This document shows, in pieces, positions 17,570-26,355 of a DNA stretch of 64,000 nucleotides (the stretch's first letter is position 1; each line of letters begins with the position of its first letter). Made by a program: the position numbers and the translations under genes. The stretch is from positions 7,689-71,688 of the forward strand of contig CAYLYH010000010.1 in the NCBI GenBank assembly GCA_964388155.1. Reading direction: 5' to 3'. Origin of the DNA: JACNKV01 sp964388155. Its GTDB lineage: Bacteria; Fidelibacterota; Marinisomatia; Marinisomatales; JACNKV01. A model generated the notes under the pieces. That model saw only the letters and a list, made by a program, of their open reading frames with translations, was not told the DNA's origin and made no database searches.

Positions 17570-18327
17570 TGGTTAGGATTCGTTCAAAACGAGAAATTGG
17601 TTTGATTGCTCATAGCAGTCAAATTGTTGCAGATACACTGAATATGCTTTCCAAGTATATGAAACCCGGTATTTCACTTAATGAGTTGGATCGTCGCGCT
17701 GAGGATTTTATTATATCCATGGGAGCTCGACCGGCCTTTAAAGGATATTTGGGATTTCCTTCCACGTTGTGTATTTCAATCGATGACGAAGTCGTCCATG
17801 GAATACCTACAACACGAAAATTAGAAGAAGGTCAAATCGTCAGTATCGATTGTGGTGCGGAAAAGAACGGCTATTATGGTGACCACGCAAAAACATTCGC
17901 CATCGGGGAGATAACTGACGATAAGCGTCAGTTAATGGATGTAACACATGAAGCACTCATGCTTGGTATTCAGGCAGCAAAAGTTGGAAATTATGTTTCA
18001 GATATCGGTCACGTAATTCAAACGTATGTAGAAGGATATGGGTATTCTGTTGTTCGAGAACTTGTAGGTCACGGTATTGGCACAGATTTGCACGAAGATC
18101 CACAGGTTCCTAACTATGGTGAACCAAAACAAGGGCATCAATTAAAACCGGGTATGTGCATTGCCATTGAGCCCATGATTAACATGGGGGCGAAAGAGAT
18201 TGTAACGGATAAAGACGGCTGGACGGTTCGCACAAAAGATGGTATGTCCAGTGCCCATTTTGAACATACGATTGCCATTCTTAATGAAGGAGCCCAAATA
18301 CTGAGTCAAGGAAATAGTCATGGCTAA
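17569..18327 (+). CDS. map: methionine aminopeptidase type I
   Basis: Removes the initiator Met from nascent proteins, 252 residues. The two-metal ligands are visible in order: Asp of DCGAEKNGYYGDHAK (two Asp), His of GHGIGTDLHEDP, Glu of AIEPMIN and Glu of FEHTIAI. The start shares the last base of the secY stop (TAATG). The 3' end overlaps infA by eight bases. Confidence 0.97.
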   Translation: MVRIRSKREIGLIAHSSQIVADTLNMLSKYMKPGISLNELDRRAEDFIISMGARPAFKGYLGFPSTLCISIDDEVVHGIPTTRKLEEGQIVSIDCGAEKNGYYGDHAKTFAIGEITDDKRQLMDVTHEALMLGIQAAKVGNYVSDIGHVIQTYVEGYGYSVVRELVGHGIGTDLHEDPQVPNYGEPKQGHQLKPGMCIAIEPMINMGAKEIVTDKDGWTVRTKDGMSSAHFEHTIAILNEGAQILSQGNSHG

Positions 18328-18547
18328 AGAACAACCAATTACGATTGATGGTGTTATCAAAGAGACGCTACCGAACGCGATGTTCCGCGTAGAAATTGAA
18401 ATCGGCGAATCAAAACATATTGTATTAGCACATGTCAGTGGAAAAATGAGAATGCATTTCATCAAAATTTTACCGGGGGATATTGTAACGTTAGAAGTAA
18501 CCCCCTATGATTTAAGTCGCGGTCGCATAGTCTATCGACAAAAGTAG
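18320..18547 (+). CDS. infA: translation initiation factor IF-1
   Basis: A-site OB-fold initiation factor, 75 residues (usually 71-72). ITIDGVIKETLPNAMFRVE, HVSGKMRMHFIKILPGDIV and the YDLSRGRIVYRQK end are canonical. Starts eight bases inside the end of map. Confidence 0.97.
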   Translation: MAKEQPITIDGVIKETLPNAMFRVEIEIGESKHIVLAHVSGKMRMHFIKILPGDIVTLEVTPYDLSRGRIVYRQK

Positions 18548-18554
18548 GAGAAAA

Positions 18555-18668
18555 ATGAAAGTTCGTCCATCAGTAAAAAAAATATGCAGTAAATGTAAAA
18601 TCATCCGACGAAAAGGTGTAGTACGGGTGATTTGTGAAAATCCAAAACATAAACAAAGACAAGGGTAG
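18555..18668 (+). CDS. rpmJ: 50S ribosomal protein L36, zinc-binding form (bL36)
   Basis: 37-residue protein that binds 23S rRNA near the L7/L12 stalk base. It begins MKVRPSVKKICSKCK. Zinc ligands C11, C14, C27 and H32 are present, so this is the zinc-containing paralogue. AGGAG lies about 4 bases before the ATG. Placed between infA and rpsM, as in most bacteria. Confidence 0.95.
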   Translation: MKVRPSVKKICSKCKIIRRKGVVRVICENPKHKQRQG

Positions 18669-18677
18669 GAGTAAATA

Positions 18678-19067
18678 GTGGCGCGTATAGCGGGTATAGA
18701 CATTCCAAAAGAAAAACATGTAGCCTATTCTCTGAGATACATCCATGGGATAGGATTGACGCTGGCTAAAAAGATTTGTGATAAAGCCGGGGTTTCCTAC
18801 GACGTCAGAGTGAAAGATTTAACAGAAGACCAAGAGATTGCTCTTCGTAAATCGTTAACAGATTTAGGCATCCTGGTTGAGGGAGAAATTAGGTCTGAAA
18901 AAGCGATGAACATTAAACGGTTAAAAGATATCGGAAGTTATCGTGGATTACGTCATCGTCGCGGAATGCCCGTACGTGGACAGCGAACGAAGACAAATGC
19001 TCGTACACGGAAGGGTAGAAAACGCACTGTCGGTATGGGGAAAGCAATCGTCGGAAAGAAAGGGTAA
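18678..19067 (+). CDS. rpsM: 30S ribosomal protein S13 (uS13)
   Basis: 30S head protein contacting the P-site tRNA and the 50S bridge. 129 residues from GTG, with AGGAG 9 bases upstream. MARIAGIDIPKEKHVAYSLR opens it, and GLRHRRGMPVRGQRTKTNAR is the conserved basic segment. Confidence 0.97.
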   Translation: MARIAGIDIPKEKHVAYSLRYIHGIGLTLAKKICDKAGVSYDVRVKDLTEDQEIALRKSLTDLGILVEGEIRSEKAMNIKRLKDIGSYRGLRHRRGMPVRGQRTKTNARTRKGRKRTVGMGKAIVGKKG

Positions 19068-19070
19068 TCA

Positions 19071-19463
19071 GTGGCTATAAAAAAAGATAAGCGCAAAAAG
19101 AAAAAGAAAAGGTTTGTTGAACCTATTGGCGTGGCGCATATAAAAGCAACATTTAACAACACACATATTACATTTACTGATAAGTTCGGAAATGTAATTG
19201 CGTGGGCTACCGCAGGGACATCGGGATTTAAGGGTTCTCGAAAAAGTACTGCCTATGCAGCAACGATTGCAGCAGAAAATGCGGCAAAAGAAGCGATAGG
19301 ATTGGGGTTAACGACGGTGGATGTTCGGGTAAAAGGTCCCGGTCCCGGTCGTGAATCATCCATTCGTGCATTAGGTGTGGCAGGTTTACAAGTTACGTCT
19401 ATCATGGATGTAACGCCTCTTCCGCACAACGGATGTCGCCCACCAAAAAGAAGACGTGTATAA
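19071..19463 (+). CDS. rpsK: 30S ribosomal protein S11 (uS11)
   Basis: 30S platform protein, 130 residues from a GTG start. A short lysine run (KKDKRKKKKKR) is followed by IKATFNNTHITFTDKFGNVI, the KGPGPGRESSIRAL loop and the PHNGCRPPKRRRV end. Confidence 0.97.
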   Translation: MAIKKDKRKKKKKRFVEPIGVAHIKATFNNTHITFTDKFGNVIAWATAGTSGFKGSRKSTAYAATIAAENAAKEAIGLGLTTVDVRVKGPGPGRESSIRALGVAGLQVTSIMDVTPLPHNGCRPPKRRRV

Positions 19464-19484
19464 TAAGATTTAGGAGCTGGCTGA

Positions 19485-20102
19485 ATGGCAAAACACATTG
19501 GATCGAAGGGGAAACTAGTCAGAAAATTCGGCGAGAATATTTTTGGCAATCCCAAGTATGATAAATTATTAAATAAAAAACCATACGCCCCGGGTCAACA
19601 TGGCCAGAGTCGTCGTCGCAGATTATCAAATTATGGTATTCAATTGCAAGAAAAGCAAAAAATTAAGATGATGTTTGGCGTACTGGAAAAACAATTTAGA
19701 AACTACTTTAAAAAAGCAGAAAAGATGAAAGGGGAAACAGGGACGAATCTCCTACAGCTTTTGGAATGCCGACTGGATAACGTTGTTTATCAACTTGGCT
19801 TTGCTCCAACCAGACCCTCTGCGCGTCAGTTTGTAAACCATGGACACTATTTGGTGAATGATCAGAGAGTCAACATTCCGTCTTTTTTGGTGAAGCCGGG
19901 CGACACCATTCAGGTTCGTGAAAAGAGCCGTAAAATGGATATCATTTTGAATGCGATGAAACGTATTAAAGGCGATATTGATCTGCCTTGGCTGGAGCTG
20001 GATAAAGCAAAAATGAAAGGCATCTTTCTCGAAGTACCCGAACGTGATATGATGAATCAAACAATTAATGAACAATTAGTTGTGGAACTGTATTCCAAAT
20101 AA
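19485..20102 (+). CDS. rpsD: 30S ribosomal protein S4 (uS4), zinc-free form
   Basis: Primary 16S 5'-domain binder and fidelity protein. 205 residues. The N-terminal segment has no CxxC zinc site, so this is the C-minus form. The S4 domain (RLDNVVYQLGFAPTRPSARQ and VNHGHYLVNDQRVNIPS) is at about 94-130. GGAG upstream of the ATG. Confidence 0.97.
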   Translation: MAKHIGSKGKLVRKFGENIFGNPKYDKLLNKKPYAPGQHGQSRRRRLSNYGIQLQEKQKIKMMFGVLEKQFRNYFKKAEKMKGETGTNLLQLLECRLDNVVYQLGFAPTRPSARQFVNHGHYLVNDQRVNIPSFLVKPGDTIQVREKSRKMDIILNAMKRIKGDIDLPWLELDKAKMKGIFLEVPERDMMNQTINEQLVVELYSK

Positions 20103-20124
20103 CAGGAAACAAGGATAATATTTT

Positions 20125-21096
20125 ATGATAAAAGATATTGAATTAAACATTCAAGTAGATGAAAAAACACTGACCGATACGTACGGGAAGTTTAATATTC
20201 AACCCCTCGAAAGAGGATATGGAGTCACCTTAGGAAACGCTTTACGTCGAATCTTAATGACCAAAATACCGGGTGCCGCAATCACCAATGTAAAAATGGA
20301 CGGAGTTCTTCATGAATTTTCTACCATAAAAGGTGTGAAAGAAGATGTTGCGGATATCCTGATGAATTTAAAAGGTGTCCGATTCAAACTGTTCGAAAAC
20401 AATCCCGATAAAATTCATATCAAGCTGAGTGGAAAAGGACTGTTTACTGCGAAAGATATTCAAGACGTCAGTGATCAATTTACCGTGCTAAATCCAGATC
20501 ATTATATCACAGAATTGAACGATAAAGCAAAAATAGATATGGAGTTATGGCTTGGAATTGGTAAGGGGTATGTACCCTCCGAGGAGAATGAAATGTTAAA
20601 TGCACCGATTGGAGTTGTGTCTATTGACAGCATTTTCAATCCTGTGACAAAAGTAACCTATCACTCAAATCCTTTACCCGGTGTCAAAGAAGACCTGGAA
20701 GAATTAAATATCGATGTTACCACAGATGGCTCGATTACACCGAAAGATGCCATAAGCTATTCTGCATCGGTATTGGTTGAACATTTAAGGTATGTTGAAG
20801 CAATTGCAAATCCTGAAGTGCTGGAAGTAACAGAGAACTTCAATGAGGAAACTCTTGCCATCCAAAACTTGTTAAATTCAACGATTGATGAAATGGAGCT
20901 TTCGGTACGTAGTTATAATTGTCTAGTTGCTGCTGGAATAAAATACATTCATGAACTCGTAACAAAAGATGAAGCCGAAATGTTAAAGTACAAAAACTTT
21001 GGACGAAAATCTCTTACCGAGCTTGTTGAAAAACTCGATGAAATGGGTTTAAGCTTTGCGATGAAAGTTGATCAATACTTAAAAGAAGAAGTGTAA
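20125..21096 (+). CDS. rpoA: RNA polymerase subunit alpha
   Basis: Assembly scaffold of RNA polymerase, 323 residues. The N-terminal dimerisation domain carries ERGYGVTLGNALRRILM near 29-45. A flexible linker lies near 240, and the C-terminal helix-hairpin-helix domain (VRSYNCLVAAGIKYIHEL, KNFGRKSLTEL) can contact UP elements and activators. Confidence 0.98.
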   Translation: MIKDIELNIQVDEKTLTDTYGKFNIQPLERGYGVTLGNALRRILMTKIPGAAITNVKMDGVLHEFSTIKGVKEDVADILMNLKGVRFKLFENNPDKIHIKLSGKGLFTAKDIQDVSDQFTVLNPDHYITELNDKAKIDMELWLGIGKGYVPSEENEMLNAPIGVVSIDSIFNPVTKVTYHSNPLPGVKEDLEELNIDVTTDGSITPKDAISYSASVLVEHLRYVEAIANPEVLEVTENFNEETLAIQNLLNSTIDEMELSVRSYNCLVAAGIKYIHELVTKDEAEMLKYKNFGRKSLTELVEKLDEMGLSFAMKVDQYLKEEV

Positions 21097-21105
21097 AATA
21101 ATCTT

Positions 21106-21522
21106 ATGAGACATTTAAATTCAAAACGGAGACTTGGCTTAACCTCACGAAGCCATAAAAAGGCAATGATGAGTAATATGGCTATGTCTCTAATTAAACA
21201 TAAACGTATTAAAACTACGCATGCACGCGCAAAAGAACTCAGACGGTTTATCGAACCCATGATAACTCTGGCTAAACGAGGAGATCTTCATGCTCGGCGT
21301 TTGATACTTCGTAAGATAAAACACAAAGAGACGGTTCATGCCTTGTTTCATGACGTTGCCCCCGTATATGAAAATCGTCCGGGCGGATACACACGCATTA
21401 CAAAATTAGGTTTCAGAGATAATGATCGTGCAGATGTTTCGATGATTGAATTAATTGATTTAGTTGGAGCGATAGAAAAAAAATCGGAGAAAAAAGAATC
21501 GGCACCTGAGGAAGAAAAATAA
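21106..21522 (+). CDS. rplQ: 50S ribosomal protein L17 (bL17)
   Basis: Exit-side 50S protein, 138 residues, about 20 longer than the E. coli protein because of a charged tail (EKKSEKKESAPEEEK). The core MRHLNSKRRLGLTSRSHKKA and HARAKELRRFIEPMITLAKRG is canonical. Last gene of the cluster. A hairpin terminator begins 52 bases after its stop, within the next reading frame. Confidence 0.97.
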   Translation: MRHLNSKRRLGLTSRSHKKAMMSNMAMSLIKHKRIKTTHARAKELRRFIEPMITLAKRGDLHARRLILRKIKHKETVHALFHDVAPVYENRPGGYTRITKLGFRDNDRADVSMIELIDLVGAIEKKSEKKESAPEEEK

Positions 21523-21549
21523 TCAGGGTCCGATTTAAATAATTTCTTA

Positions 21550-22719
21550 ATGTCTCGAATATTACTCCCATTTAGGGCAACATCTATTGTTGCCCTTTGT
21601 TTTTTATTTGCGGGTTATGTCCCTGAGGTATATGCGAGTAAATTTGAATATCGTTGTTTATGGGTGGTCAGGGATGCAATGACATCAGAAAAATCCATTG
21701 ATGATATGATGCATTTTGCGAAAGAAAACAACTTTAATAATGTATTTCTGCAAGTACGTGGTCGGGGGGATGCTTACTATCATTCCGCGTTTGAACCGGA
21801 ACCGGAGATGATGGACCTCCAATATTTTGACCCACTTGCTTATGCCTTGGAGAAAGCACATCAATCTGGGATAAATGTCCATGCATGGGTGAATGTTTAT
21901 CTTACTTGGTCGTCGGATACAGAGCCCACGTCAAATAAACATGTTGTAAACTTACATTATGATTGGTTAGATGAAGAGAAAGAGAGCCAAACCCTCTCTC
22001 AGTTATATTCTAATAGAGGCGTCGGGGATGAAGGAATATATTTGGCACCTCATCATCCGGAGGTAACACCGTATTTATTATCTGTCTTTCGAGAACTCCT
22101 TGAAAATTATGAAGTGGATGGACTACATTTGGACTATGTTCGTTATAAAAATTCTGAATATGGAAAAAACATAGAAGCCGTCGCTGCGTATCGGAATGAA
22201 TCTGGAGAAGACCCAAAAGTATTTTTATCTGTAAATGCGAATATTTCACAAGGCGACCCACAATTTACACGGAAGATGACAAATTGGAGTGATTACAGAA
22301 GAAAAGCTGTTACTGATCTTGTTAAGCAAACTAAGGAAGTCATTAAAGACTTTCGCCCGAACACTATTTTTTCTGCTTCAGTTAAACCGGATTTATATAA
22401 AGCACGAAATCAGTATTTTCAGGAATGGGATGTGTGGATTGCAGCGGGATATATGGACTGGCTAATCCCAATGAATTACTCTACTTCTATTCGGGATTTT
22501 GCTTCTAAAATCGAGATAATATATGATAATATCCCTAAAAAGTACCGTGACAAAATTATCATGGGTGTCTCAACCTATAATCAACCCGCGATTGATGCTC
22601 TGGATAAAATTAAGTACACACGCATGACACAGTTCCCGGGCGTGTGTCTGTTTTCATATAACGCATTAATACAAACACCTCTGTATATGAATATTTTACG
22701 GGAAGAATTAAAGGAATGA
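21550..22719 (+). CDS. exported GHL10-type (DUF187/YngK-like) glycoside-hydrolase-like protein
   Basis: 389 residues with a signal peptide (about 1-29, ending YASK). The mature part starts EYRCLWVVRDAMTSEKSIDDM and shows the TIM-barrel landmarks of the GHL10 family: FLQVRGRGDAYYHSAFEPEP, NVHAWVNVYL, EVDGLHLDYVRY, and the late strand DWLIPMNYS. The family is thought to act on polysaccharides, possibly peptidoglycan; substrate is unknown. The start is uncertain. The ATG at 21550 has no Shine-Dalgarno and a perfect terminator hairpin lies within codons 9-16, but no other in-frame start would keep a signal peptide. Its expression may depend on read-through. Confidence 0.85.
   Translation: MSRILLPFRATSIVALCFLFAGYVPEVYASKFEYRCLWVVRDAMTSEKSIDDMMHFAKENNFNNVFLQVRGRGDAYYHSAFEPEPEMMDLQYFDPLAYALEKAHQSGINVHAWVNVYLTWSSDTEPTSNKHVVNLHYDWLDEEKESQTLSQLYSNRGVGDEGIYLAPHHPEVTPYLLSVFRELLENYEVDGLHLDYVRYKNSEYGKNIEAVAAYRNESGEDPKVFLSVNANISQGDPQFTRKMTNWSDYRRKAVTDLVKQTKEVIKDFRPNTIFSASVKPDLYKARNQYFQEWDVWIAAGYMDWLIPMNYSTSIRDFASKIEIIYDNIPKKYRDKIIMGVSTYNQPAIDALDKIKYTRMTQFPGVCLFSYNALIQTPLYMNILREELKE
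21574..21605 (+). terminator. Rho-independent terminator of the ribosomal protein cluster, inside the next gene
   Basis: A perfect 9-bp stem AGGGCAACA (21574-21582) and TGTTGCCCT (21588-21596) with loop TCTAT is followed by TTGTTTTTT. It has the classic terminator form and sits 52 bases after the rplQ stop, but within the signal-peptide codons of the GHL10-type gene that starts at 21550. Confidence 0.85.
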
Positions 22720-22833
22720 CATACGTGAAAGGAAATAGTATGTGCATTCGATTTTCAAGATTTATCGTCGATTTTAATTGTTTGAGAAGAAATATACTTT
22801 TAACTTTCTGTGCTAAACTAGAACCAAAAAACC

Positions 22834-24180
22834 GTGTTTAATCAACTTACAGACAGATTTGATTCTATCTTTCGTTCTCTCAGAGGACTTGGAAAGATTA
22901 CGGATACAAACATCCATAAAACTGTGCGGGAAATCCGCAGGGTACTTCTTGATGCAGATGTGAATTTCCACGTTGCACGCGATTTTATGCAACGTGTACA
23001 AGATCGTGCCGAGGGAACTAAAGTTATTAAATCTGTAAAGCCCGGTGAACATTTTATTAAGATTATTTATCAGGAACTCATCGATTTACTTGGCAAGGAT
23101 GTTCAAACACTAAATATTTCTGATACGCCACCAACGGTTATTTTAATGGCAGGATTGCAAGGGTCGGGTAAAACGACGACATGTGCAAAGTTAGCGTACC
23201 GATTAAAAAAACAGGGTAAATCTGTCATGCTTGTTGCAGCTGACGTTTATCGCCCGGCTGCCATCGATCAATTAACGGTTTTAGGTAATGAAATTGAAAT
23301 CCCTGTGTATTCTTTGGGAACCATCGATCCGATTAAGATATGCCGGGAGGCTCTTCAAAAGGCGCATCAAACACACGTAGATGTTGTCATTATGGATACC
23401 GCCGGTCGGTTACATGTGGATGGAGAAATGATGACCGAAATCCAGCACATCTCTGATGAAACTCTTCCGGACGAAACTTTGTTTGTCGTTGATGGTATGA
23501 CGGGGCAAGATGCTGTCCAGTCTGCATTGGCATTTTCGAAAGCTTTAAAATTAACCGGAACGATTTTAACTAAGATGGATGGAGATGCTCGAGGTGGAGC
23601 GGCTGTGTCAATTACAGAAGTGACCGGAGTCCCTATCAAATTTATTGGTGTGTCAGAAAAAATAGATGGTCTTGACGTTTTTGATCCAAAGAGAATTGTT
23701 GACCGCATTTTTGGATTTGGTGATGTGGTTACGCTTGTAGAAAAAGCGGAATCCAACATGGATGAGAAAGAAGCAAAAATCCTGCAGAAAAAAATGCAGG
23801 AAAACACATTTACTTTAGAAGATTTTCAAAAGCAGTTGCGACAGCTGAGAAATATGGGGCCGTTGGATCAATTGATGGGAATGATCCCCGGGATGAATAG
23901 AAAAATGTTAAAAGGACTTAAAATAGATGATCGGCAAATGGTGTGGACGGAAGCGATTATCCAGTCTATGACACCTGCAGAACGGACAGAGCCACACATC
24001 ATCAATGGGAGCCGACGACATCGAATTGCTAAGGGTAGCGGTCGTTCGGTTCAGGAAATCAATCAACTGCTGAAGCAATTTTCACAGATGCAGAAAATGA
24101 TGAAAAAAATGGGAAAAATGAAATCACCTATGTTGCAGGGTAAACACAGTGGCTTAGGTCAATTTATTGGATTACATTAA
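22834..24180 (+). CDS. ffh: signal recognition particle protein Ffh
   Basis: SRP GTPase that targets membrane proteins co-translationally. 448 residues with N, G and M domains. The P-loop GLQGSGKTT is at 107-115; DTAGR, TKMDGDARGG and GVSEKIDGLDVFDP follow. The methionine-rich M domain (from about 300) ends with QMQKMMKKMGKMKSPM. The GTG start at 22834 gives the family's normal beginning (MFNQLTDRF). The 114-base gap before it shows no convincing promoter, though an AT-rich TATACT lies at 22793. Confidence 0.98.
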   Translation: MFNQLTDRFDSIFRSLRGLGKITDTNIHKTVREIRRVLLDADVNFHVARDFMQRVQDRAEGTKVIKSVKPGEHFIKIIYQELIDLLGKDVQTLNISDTPPTVILMAGLQGSGKTTTCAKLAYRLKKQGKSVMLVAADVYRPAAIDQLTVLGNEIEIPVYSLGTIDPIKICREALQKAHQTHVDVVIMDTAGRLHVDGEMMTEIQHISDETLPDETLFVVDGMTGQDAVQSALAFSKALKLTGTILTKMDGDARGGAAVSITEVTGVPIKFIGVSEKIDGLDVFDPKRIVDRIFGFGDVVTLVEKAESNMDEKEAKILQKKMQENTFTLEDFQKQLRQLRNMGPLDQLMGMIPGMNRKMLKGLKIDDRQMVWTEAIIQSMTPAERTEPHIINGSRRHRIAKGSGRSVQEINQLLKQFSQMQKMMKKMGKMKSPMLQGKHSGLGQFIGLH

Positions 24181-24192
24181 AGGAGAATAAGA

Positions 24193-24867
24193 TTGGCGAC
24201 TAAAATCAGACTAAAAAGAATTGGAAGACGAAATAGACCCTTTTATCGTCTTGTGGTTATGGATACAAGAACACGAAGAGATGGCGCAGCCATTGAAGAA
24301 TTGGGTTGGTATGATCCGATTATCGCGGATAAAGAGAAAAATTATTCGCTGAATGAGGAAAGAATCATGTATTGGTTGGGTGAGGGTGCTCAAACCAGTG
24401 ATATTACCCATCATCTGCTAAAAAGAGCAGGTATAGCATTTCGCTGGCATCTTATGAGCCAGGGCATGAGCGAAAAAAACATTGAAAAAGAAATGCAGAA
24501 ATGGGCTTTGAATAAAGAAGACGCGAAAAAGAAGCTGAAATCTGATCCAAAGAAGAAAGCTACTCTGGAAGCAGAGACTTCGGAGGAAAAAAATGCAGAT
24601 GCACCGAAAGCGGAACTGGCGGAGGATTCGGGTAAGAAACCGGAAGAACCTGAAGCGGTAGCAGAAGAACCTGCCACGGATGAGAAGCCGGAAGAGAAAC
24701 ATGAATTAAAAGATGAGACTAAAGAAGAACCTGCCTCTGATAAAAAACTGAAAGAAGAATCCGCGTCGAAAAAAGACGTTACCGACAAAGCCTTAGATGA
24801 AAAAAAATCAGAAAAATCAGAAAAAGAAAATTCTGAAGAAGCTGAAAAAAAAGGTGACAAAGAGTAG
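24193..24867 (+). CDS. rpsP: 30S ribosomal protein S16 (bS16) with long Lys/Glu-rich tail
   Basis: 16S rRNA binder, 224 residues against about 80-90 in E. coli. The conserved domain is confined to the first ~80 residues (MATKIRLKRIGRRNRPFYRL, RDGAAIEELGWYDP). A linker helix (GMSEKNIEKEMQKWALNKED) follows, then about 110 residues dominated by Glu, Lys, Ala, Asp and Pro. Shorter acidic tails are known on bS16 of Bacteroidetes; this one is long. The TTG start has AAAGGAG 8 bases upstream. Confidence 0.95.
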   Translation: MATKIRLKRIGRRNRPFYRLVVMDTRTRRDGAAIEELGWYDPIIADKEKNYSLNEERIMYWLGEGAQTSDITHHLLKRAGIAFRWHLMSQGMSEKNIEKEMQKWALNKEDAKKKLKSDPKKKATLEAETSEEKNADAPKAELAEDSGKKPEEPEAVAEEPATDEKPEEKHELKDETKEEPASDKKLKEESASKKDVTDKALDEKKSEKSEKENSEEAEKKGDKE

Positions 24868-24893
24868 TAATGCTGACAAAGGAGGAAAATGCT

Positions 24894-25133
24894 ATGCAGG
24901 AATTCATTGAAACAGTCATTAAGCAACTGGTGGATAAGCCAGATGAAGTTTCTGTAAATATCGTTGAGACTGAGAAACAGGTTATCTATGAATTGACTGT
25001 AGGTGATGGTGATTTTGGAAAAGTGATTGGGAAAAAGGGACGGAATATCTCTGCTCTAAGATCGCTTGTCTTTGCGATTAATGCTAAACAGGGCGGTAAA
25101 CGAGCCCGACTTGATGTGATTGATCAAAAATGA
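24894..25133 (+). CDS. khpA: KH-domain RNA-binding protein KhpA
   Basis: Small KH protein (79 residues) usually found between rpsP and rimM. In Gram-positives it partners KhpB and binds many RNAs. The GxxG loop is VIGKKGRNISALR. A start at 24870 is open, but AAAGGAGG at 24878-24885 placed 8 bases before the ATG at 24894 decides for the shorter form (MQEFIETVIKQLV). Overlaps rimM by four bases. Confidence 0.93.
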   Translation: MQEFIETVIKQLVDKPDEVSVNIVETEKQVIYELTVGDGDFGKVIGKKGRNISALRSLVFAINAKQGGKRARLDVIDQK

Positions 25134-25630
25134 AAAAACTGTTTGCTATTGCACGGATTACAAAACCGGCGGGATTAAAAGGTGAAGTTAAAGTTCGTCC
25201 GCTCTCCCGGTACTTTAATGATTATGTCCTTAATAAACCTCTGTTTCTTGGAGAAACAGAAGAATTGAGTCGACAAATACTGTTAAAAGAGTCTGTGGGT
25301 GCAGGCAAACAAACACGGTATCACTTCGAGGGAATAGACAGCAGGGATGAAGCAGAGTCCATGATTGGCCAGGTGATTTTTGCATCTGTGCCGGATTCTG
25401 ATAAGATACTCTGGATTTCCGGAGACATTATTGGGTTTGTTGTGGTAACCGATACGGGAAAAATTGTGGGTGAGCTGGCGGAAATATTATGGTTGCCTTC
25501 AAACGATATCTACGTAATTCGCGATGGGAATCGTGAAATGTTGATCCCCGTTATCCCGGAAATTGTGAAAAAGGTAGATGTGGAGTCAGGTGTGATTCTC
25601 ATCTCTCCGGTGGACGGTTTGCTTGGTTGA
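25130..25630 (+). CDS. rimM: 16S rRNA processing protein RimM
   Basis: 30S maturation factor that binds uS19 and the 30S head, 166 residues. The N-terminal RimM barrel (IARITKPAGLKGEVKVRPLS) and the C-terminal PRC-barrel with PSNDIYVIRDGNREMLIPVI are clear. ATGA overlap with khpA; its own TGA overlaps the trmD start. Confidence 0.96.
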   Translation: MKKLFAIARITKPAGLKGEVKVRPLSRYFNDYVLNKPLFLGETEELSRQILLKESVGAGKQTRYHFEGIDSRDEAESMIGQVIFASVPDSDKILWISGDIIGFVVVTDTGKIVGELAEILWLPSNDIYVIRDGNREMLIPVIPEIVKKVDVESGVILISPVDGLLG

Positions 25631-26355
25631 AGCAGATTGCCGTTATTACACCCGTTCCTGAGAGCATCACAAGTCTGATTCAAAATAGCATGCTTAGACG
25701 GGCGGTTGATAAATCAATCGTTGAATTTCATGTGGTTTCACTCAGGGATTTTTCCGAGGGGAACTATCGACAGGTGGACGATGAACCCTTTGGGGGTGGT
25801 AGCGGAATGGTCATGATGCCGGAACCGCTGTTTAAAGCATTGGATTATTCCATCCAAAAGATGGGTGATGCTAGCGGTATTAGGGTTGTCTATCCGACAC
25901 CGTTAGGTGAACAATGGACGCATGAAATTGCATTAGAAAATGCGGAGGTAGAAAAGCTCATTTACATTTGCGGTCATTACAAAGGTGTGGATGAAAGAGT
26001 TATTAAGAAGTATGTGACTCATGAATATTCCATTGGAGATTTTGTGGTTACAAGCGGGGAATTACCTGCACTTTTGATGATAGACAGTATCGTACGATTG
26101 ATCCCTGGTGTGTTGAATACATACGAATCTGCCATGACAGATTCATTTGCGGCTGATCTTTTGGATGGGCCGCATTACACGAGACCGAGAGAAATCGAAG
26201 GGATGTCCGTTCCGGATGTACTACTGGAAGGTCATCATAAAAAAATTGAAGAATGGCGTAAAAAGCATAGAATAGAACGGACAAAAATACATCGTCCTAT
26301 TATGTGGAAAGAATATTTAAAAAAAGAGAAATCTTCGGAGAAAGAAAATGAATAA
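25627..26355 (+). CDS. trmD: tRNA (guanine-N1-)-methyltransferase TrmD
   Basis: Makes m1G37 next to the anticodon, preventing frameshifting. 242 residues, SPOUT knot fold. Family motifs: PFGGGSGMVM, the SAM knot loops CGHYKGVDERV and IGDFVVTSGELPAL, and LDGPHYTRP. A TTG start overlaps the rimM stop by four bases. The 3' end overlaps rplS by eight bases. Confidence 0.97.
   Translation: MKQIAVITPVPESITSLIQNSMLRRAVDKSIVEFHVVSLRDFSEGNYRQVDDEPFGGGSGMVMMPEPLFKALDYSIQKMGDASGIRVVYPTPLGEQWTHEIALENAEVEKLIYICGHYKGVDERVIKKYVTHEYSIGDFVVTSGELPALLMIDSIVRLIPGVLNTYESAMTDSFAADLLDGPHYTRPREIEGMSVPDVLLEGHHKKIEEWRKKHRIERTKIHRPIMWKEYLKKEKSSEKENE

Noticed and set aside
22720..22833. Promoter or small RNA before ffh
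   Set aside because: Only a lone TATACT is seen without a matching -35, and no stable fold stands out.
24411..24926. Long - strand reading frame rich in Ser and Phe
   Set aside because: It is the complement of the GAA/AAA-rich tail of rpsP and has no start context; low complexity on the other strand explains it.
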